A DNA stretch of 64,000 nucleotides from Magicicada septendecula (Eukaryota; Arthropoda; Insecta; Hemiptera; Cicadidae): contig JAWRYS010001514.1 in the NCBI GenBank assembly GCA_034769895.1, positions 62,001 through 126,000 of the forward strand, in the 5' to 3' direction. This document shows, one piece after another, positions 58,581 through 64,000 of the stretch. The notes under the pieces are model-generated. The model had not been told where the DNA came from and did no database searches. It was given only the letters and a program-made list of their open reading frames with translations. Made by a program: the position numbers and the translations under genes. Positions within the stretch are counted from its first letter, which is position 1. The number at the start of each line of letters is the position of its first letter.

Positions 58581-61128
58581 CAGTAAAACTTCTTTTATAC
58601 GTTTCTCACTTATACGTTTTTCACACTTACTCATTTTTTCTCCAAGGTCCCGGAAAAATTCCTATACTTTCCGTATTATTTTATTTTGGTTATATGTGTT
58701 TCGTTTATTCGTTTTTTACACTTATAAGATCAAATTTTTTTAAGTCCCTGGAGATACGAAACTTCATTTATACGTTTAAATAGTTTTGTCTTATTTACGT
58801 CGCGTATATCACAAAATGCATATCATGTGAATGTCCAAATGCAAATATTTTGAACAGACTGTACATTTCTAGAGAATCGTCAATTAGTCCCGGTAGGCTG
58901 AGTTTGCAGTTGACGCGTACCCTTTGAGCAAGCTTTGATTCCTAGAAACGTACGGTATTTGTTCAATGCTCATAAAGCTCCATTGCTTCGTCGACGCCGT
59001 CACTTTGTTACTGTTTCTATTATAGGTAACATCGTGAGTGGAAGGAAGAGGAAGTGCGTTACGATCGCTGAGAAATTAAACATTTTGAAAGTAGTGAAGG
59101 AAAGCGGGAATAAGAAGTGAGTAGACATCGCCAAGGAGTTAGGGATTGCTCCGCCGACGTTAAATTCAATTGTGGCTAAAGCAACCAAAATTGAAGAAAG
59201 TGCTTGTGCGTGTGTTTGGTGTTTCTAGTAATAAGCGAACACGTATTCAAGGCAGAAAATACAAACTCTTGGAAGACTGTCTGTTACAGTGGTTCCAGCA
59301 GCACAGGGTGGAAGGAATTCCTATCAGCGGGCCAGTCCTTTGCGAAAAAGCAAATGAACTGGCAGTCAGTTTTGGTGTTGAAGATTTTCATGCGTCGACC
59401 GGGTGGCTACAGGTAATTTAAGGTAAGGCATGGCATCGCCAGCAAAAGCGTGTGCAGTGAGAGTAAGAGTGTAGATGTTAATACACTGCGTGAGTAGAAA
59501 GAAACCCGTTTGAGGGAACTAACATCTCAATTTGATCCCAAAATCCCAATGCCGATGAAACGGGCCTTTTTTTAATTTACTTCCTGACCGCACAATGGCA
59601 TTCAAATGGGACAGCTGTCATGGTGGTAAACGGAGTAAACAACGTGTAACAGTGATGTTGTGCGCAAACAGTGACGGAAGTGAAAAACTGCTTCCCTTAA
59701 GTGTCAGGGAATTTGCGAGGCTGCGGTGTTTTAAAAATGTTACAACGCTCCCTACGAAATACGCTAACAACAATAAGTCGTGGATCACTACAAAAGTGTT
59801 TGAAGACTGGCTGCGAGGCGTCGATGCAAAAACGAGCACAAAAGGTCAAAACATTCTTCAGATTGTGGACAGATGCACGGCACACCCTCCTGATACATCG
59901 TACCTACAGAACGTGAGAGTGGAATTTTTCCTCGCAAATTGCACAAGCGAACTGCAACCGCTGGACCTGGGGATAATCTGCAATTTTAAACTGTATTATT
60001 ACAAGATGCTGGTACAGCATGCCATCCACTGTGTAGACGCAGGAAAGAAGGATGAAATGAAAATTCACATTTTGGAGGTATGATTTCTTCCGATTTGTAT
60101 AACTTGTAACTAGTAAAAAAAATACTGTACCATACGATTCTGCACGATGTTTTGCTGGTATTTCAAAAACGTATTGTTTCATAAATAATGAATAGATTGA
60201 AATGAAAAAAGTATCAGTTTGTTCAGAAAGATTAAAAGTTTTTTCTCTAGGGGAGGCGTATGGGATTCTTTTTTATCCCACCATTCTTTTCTGCCTGTAT
60301 TTTCTATCATGATTTTCTGGTATTACTCTAAATCTTACAATTGATTTCTGTACATACCAGGTATAGCCATTGCGATAAACCTCATGTAAAATTACTTATA
60401 GGTGTACGCCTATCTAAAGAAATTACAGTATAGGTCTATTAAAATTCAAAAATTCGTAACGGTTTGATCTCTTCTGACAGGCAATGTATTACATCGCTAC
60501 TGCACGGCACAGAGTAGGGCAACTCACTGTCCGCACAACTGCTTTCACAAAGCCAGGTTCGGGAATAGCGAAACCTGTAGTAATGAAGATGTTGATGATG
60601 TGGAATGGGGCAAACTGGAAGGTCACGCATCATTTGAAGACTATGTAAACATTGACGAAAATGTTGTTACCGCGGAAGCCATGATCATATCGGAGATTGC
60701 TGATAGCATTCAGCATAAAAGAAGAAGACGATGATGATGATGATGATGAAGCAATGCAGACCCCCGTGTGTTTTAGTGATGTAGTTAATGCCCTGGAGAC
60801 AATGCCGCCATAATGTACTCGACGAAAATATGACGCAGTTGTCAAGATTTGAGGGCACAGTTTACTCTGTAGCCGCGGAAAAGAAAAACAAAGGGAAGAT
60901 AACGGACTTTTTTGGGAAATGATTAATTATATCTTTGTGTTTTTCTCTATATATATACGTTAAGTTTTATAAATACCTAGTGTATTATTCCAAATTGTAA
61001 ATTATACGTTATTTCTATTTAGTACTATATCATTTAATTATTTGTGTTCTATTTCACTTATACGTTTTTCACACTTACACGTTTTTTCTTCGAAGTACCC
61101 TGAAAAACGTGTATATGAAGCTTTACTG
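58581..61128 (+). mobile_element. second Tigger/pogo transposon, decayed
   Basis: The left end CAGTAAAACTTCTTTTATAC and right-end complement CAGTAAAGCTTCATATACAC form an inverted repeat flanked by TA (58579-58580 and 61129-61130). Subterminal TTATACGTTTTTCACACTTA motifs occur at both ends. It differs from the Tigger at 53690 in termini and protein, so it is another family. Length is 2548 bp. Confidence 0.94.
59031..60919 (+). pseudogene. Tigger-family transposase, multiply frameshifted, possibly with an intron
   Basis: The N terminus reads SGRKRKCVTIAEKLNILKVV, then DIAKELGIAPPTLNSIVAK (pogo helix-turn-helix), with a TGA at 59118. Frame changes lie near 59206, 59412 and 59540. Recognisable blocks follow: ISGPVLCEKANELA, STGWLQ, NADETGLFFNLLP, QIVDRCTAHPP and SELQPLDLGIICNFKLYY. 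After ...MKIHILE a canonical GTATGA...TCTGACAG interval (60080-60480) separates it from AMYYIATARHRVGQ, which continues the protein, so an intron is likely. The acidic tail ends KGKITDFFGK-like. It is non-functional. Confidence 0.88.
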
Positions 61129-61130
61129 TA

Positions 61131-61929
61131 TGTGGATTGGTGTTCAAGTTTTCTTCTGAGAGCATATGGAGCTCATGCATCAAGGGAACAAATAAGTTGA
61201 AAAGAAGAGTAATATGTTATAAAATGATGTTGTTTTAATTTTCCATTTTCAGTGAAATACTGTCTTAATAGTATTCCTTATACTGTCTTTGAACCTTGTA
61301 TAATTTCATGCATTGTAATAATTCGCTACTGTGAAACAATAAATTAACACACACACACACAGTATGCCCAAACTAGACGATTCTGTTATTTGTTTACAAA
61401 TGTCATTCCATTTACTTTATTTTTTCTGATGTATTAAATTATATCTGTCTGTTTATAAATTTGTATATGTGTGTATTTCAAAAGAAGCTATATTATCTAC
61501 TTGTTTGAATATTTTTTGAATAATTATGAAAAATACCATTAAAAGTTGCTCCACTGGCCCATCTTAATATAAAAGTTGTATGGATTAAGTAACTGAAACT
61601 TAACAGCATTCTATAATTTATTTAATAGCTCATTAATGGCAGAGATTCCTAAATTTTTTTTAAAAATACAAGTTTTAATTTTTATCACAATCAAACCTGA
61701 AAACAAAAAGCTGATCTGAAAATGAAGGCTGTAAAAAAATACTAGTTAATAATATCCCCTTTATATATGAACAGATCAATCTCTTCCATACTTTCCTGTG
61801 TTATGTTTTAATAATAAATTAATTTTGTAAACAATGAAATTTATTTCAAAACCTCCATAATTTTTAAAATATCAGCAGTCACTTTTTGCTGTTAACATGT
61901 TATCAGATTTAAATATATGAAAAACTTAC
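61131..61929. other. APPBP2 intron: no feature recognised
   Basis: AT-rich. A short (AC)7 run lies near 61347-61361. No coding signal. Confidence 0.4.
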
Positions 61930-62193
61930 CTCATAAATAATGACACTTTGTTTTATAGAATCTGAGTTAAGAAGATAAAACCCATAGTCAAGGAGAGTAT
62001 CTGCAAACTTGGGATGTGCTGAGCCATACGTTTCTCGGGCTAAGTAGACAGCTTGGCGAACCAGTAAACCAGCCTTGACAAACTCTCGTTTTACAACGCA
62101 CGCTTTGGCTGCCTGGCTCAAAGTGTCGATTGTAACTCGTGTATTGACATGTGGATTCAATTCACCAATCGCTGCTACACTCCACCTGTATGC
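61930..62193 (-). CDS. APPBP2: APPBP2, first exon within the window
   Basis: 264 nt, phase 0 at both ends, between acceptor GTAACAG and donor GTAAGT. It reads AYRWSVAAIGELNPHVNTRV, then LSQAAKACVVKREFVKAGLL, AVYLARETYGSAHPKFADTL and LDYGFYLLNSDSI. It contains the invariant KACVVKREF and KHPKYSDTLLDYGFYLLN-type blocks of APPBP2. About 230 N-terminal residues are missing and must be encoded beyond 64000, because no matching exon was found in 62194-64000. Confidence 0.96.
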
Positions 62194-64000
62194 CTGTTAC
62201 CCACCAAAACATAAAGCTATCAAAGTCTTACAGTCATCTTTATAACACTTTCAGAGCATTATTTTACTATAGTGATATCGCGATGTATACATAGTACATA
62301 GCTGTCTCATCAAATTTAATCCAGTTTTACACATTATGTTTCTCCTCATTGCTTTACTCAACAATTAGGTAATAAAACTAAATTTTTACTTCAAAACAAA
62401 GTCGGACTTCTGTGCTGTTCTCCTTAATACTAGTAATTCCAACTGCCAATTCATAATCAGCTGTTACCAAGTTAAATATGATCCTATTTAGAGCCACTAA
62501 TAGTTTCTGTTTTAAAACATTCAATAAATTAATTATAGTTGATGGTTTAACAATATAGTTTGATGTTTAACTGTTCTTGTAACATTTCATAATCAGATGT
62601 ATTTGTTAATTATATTTACTTCATACCTTACTTATATCCAATTTAATTCAATTAGATTTATGTGTTTATATGCTAAGTAACTTGAGAATACAGTAGGCTG
62701 TTCAAAATTTGAAAGACAGTAAATCCTAATAATTGTCAATAATCGCTACAGCTTGACAAGTACAATTTTCTTTAATACTGTATATTGCGCGCACGCGCGC
62801 GCGCGCGCACACACACACACACACACAAATTTACTAGTCCTGGAGACCCTATTGAACCATACACAATTTGTTTTCCTGTATTCATAACTACAAAAGACAA
62901 ATGTCCTTAATACAATTTAGCAATACGATGAACAACTATTATTTGTTGAATGCATGTCAGTGTCAGGACTCTCAACATGAAAAAAGTGTGTATCACCAAA
63001 AAGTTGTTTCTCCCCAGTGTTTATTTATACATACAGTAAGTCTAACACTTTCACTGCGGACAGTAATTTTTGAATATCCCTTAGTAACGGGTGAATATAT
63101 TTTTTTAATATTTCATATTGATGTATTATTTATCATTTATGTTTTTGTTAGTAGTTTGGAGAAAAAAAAATCAACTGGAAGTGAATTTACGAGAAGGTCC
63201 TCACCTGAAGGCTATCCGTAAGCGGGAAATTTCACCCGCTAGGGGTTAGTTATACCCGCCTGGTTACTGTTTTGTTATGCTAAGCCGGCTTTATACCTTT
63301 ACAAATTTCCCAAATAAAATGGTAAACACTTTTTATTAATTTATAATTTTAGATTTTTGTTCCGTTGAAAACATTTCAAATATAAGAATCCAAAGTTCTA
63401 AGTAAAAATAGAGAATATAGATATCCAAATTGTTTTGTACGGGTTTGACTGTACATTACAATAAAAGATAAGAAGAAAAGAATTATCTCTTATAACTTTT
63501 AATTTACACTTGACAGCTGCCAAACTAGAAAACTAATGACCAAGGGTCCGATGGGATCACCCTTAAAATAATGACAATGTAGTTGGTGATTTTGTTAGGG
63601 AAGATAAGCTGCAATCTTCACGTTTTGGCCATGTGAATCTGAAACCGAACTGTTTTCACTAAAACTCGTATATTTTGTTGATTCTAAAACACTTTTATTT
63701 ACTTCATATTTTTGTGTCGCACATGTAGTATTGGCGTTTCGTGCACTTTATAATAAAAAACAAAAAAAAACATTTTTGCCAGGTTAACAAATATTTTTTA
63801 TAACACTGTTTATTAAATCTTAAAGATTTTAGTACTATTGCATAGAAAAAATAACTACAATTAATAAAAATTTCAAAATTAATTTTAATAAAAAAAGTAA
63901 AAATAAAAAGATATATCGACTATATACTATTTGTGTTATTATTTAACATTAAAAAATTATGAAATTTAAATAAAACAAATTAAATTTATCCCTAACTATT
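62194..64000. other. APPBP2 intron running off the window edge
   Basis: AT-rich intron DNA with a mixed GC/CA microsatellite at 62787-62827. A small inverted motif AGCGGG...CCCGCT lies at 63221-63240. No upstream exon is seen. Confidence 0.45.
62787..62827. repeat. mixed (GC)n/(CA)n microsatellite
   Basis: Alternating purine-pyrimidine run, GC repeats followed by AC repeats, 41 bp in all. Such tracts can adopt Z-DNA. Confidence 0.95.

Overview
The window is animal nuclear DNA, almost certainly from an insect, and most likely a lineage with a large, repeat-rich genome (a cockroach-, termite- or stick-insect-like polyneopteran fits, but this is inference). It is AT-rich, with spliceosomal introns of up to 8 kb and many degraded LINEs, hAT, Tigger/pogo and mariner elements. 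There is no bacterial, viral or organellar gene organisation. Two host genes can be supported, pointing towards each other, with about 31 kb of repeat-filled DNA between them.

Left gene (+, 1149-13479). Four exons, all joined in phase 0, give a 275-residue protein. It resembles the ORF1/Gag-like protein of jockey-clade LINEs: an RRM-like N-terminal region, a pre-knuckle domain, then three CCHC zinc knuckles with jockey-like spacing. LINE ORF1 genes have no introns, so this looks like a LINE Gag taken over as a host gene. It is the most interesting object in the window. Its first intron (8.2 kb) holds LINE relics and a 201-bp repeat present twice.

Right gene (-, 62193 down to 44572). Five exons encode the C-terminal 356 residues of APPBP2 (amyloid protein-binding protein 2), a TPR protein and cullin-2 substrate receptor. 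The 5' exons lie beyond the right edge. Its three largest introns each contain a transposase-bearing DNA transposon in antisense orientation: a hAT (46754-50909), a Tigger (53690-55925) and a second Tigger (58581-61128). A CA microsatellite lies 4 nt from one splice donor, and an 18-bp tandem duplication doubles one splice acceptor.

Between the genes (13.5-44.5 kb): LINE 3' relics; a small hAT MITE (19310-19663); a three-layer nest of LINE, mariner and solo LTR (22400-25375); a TTAA-flanked inverted-repeat element (27675-28430); a young non-autonomous LTR retrotransposon with near-identical LTRs and a 4-bp target duplication (29830-35443); a hAT containing a Tigger remnant (37434-39117); a Tigger-like MITE (39419-40938); and a mariner-like MITE (41673-42334). 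Element ends were fixed by reading terminal inverted repeats and target-site duplications directly. Family names beyond superfamily level were not checked against any database.
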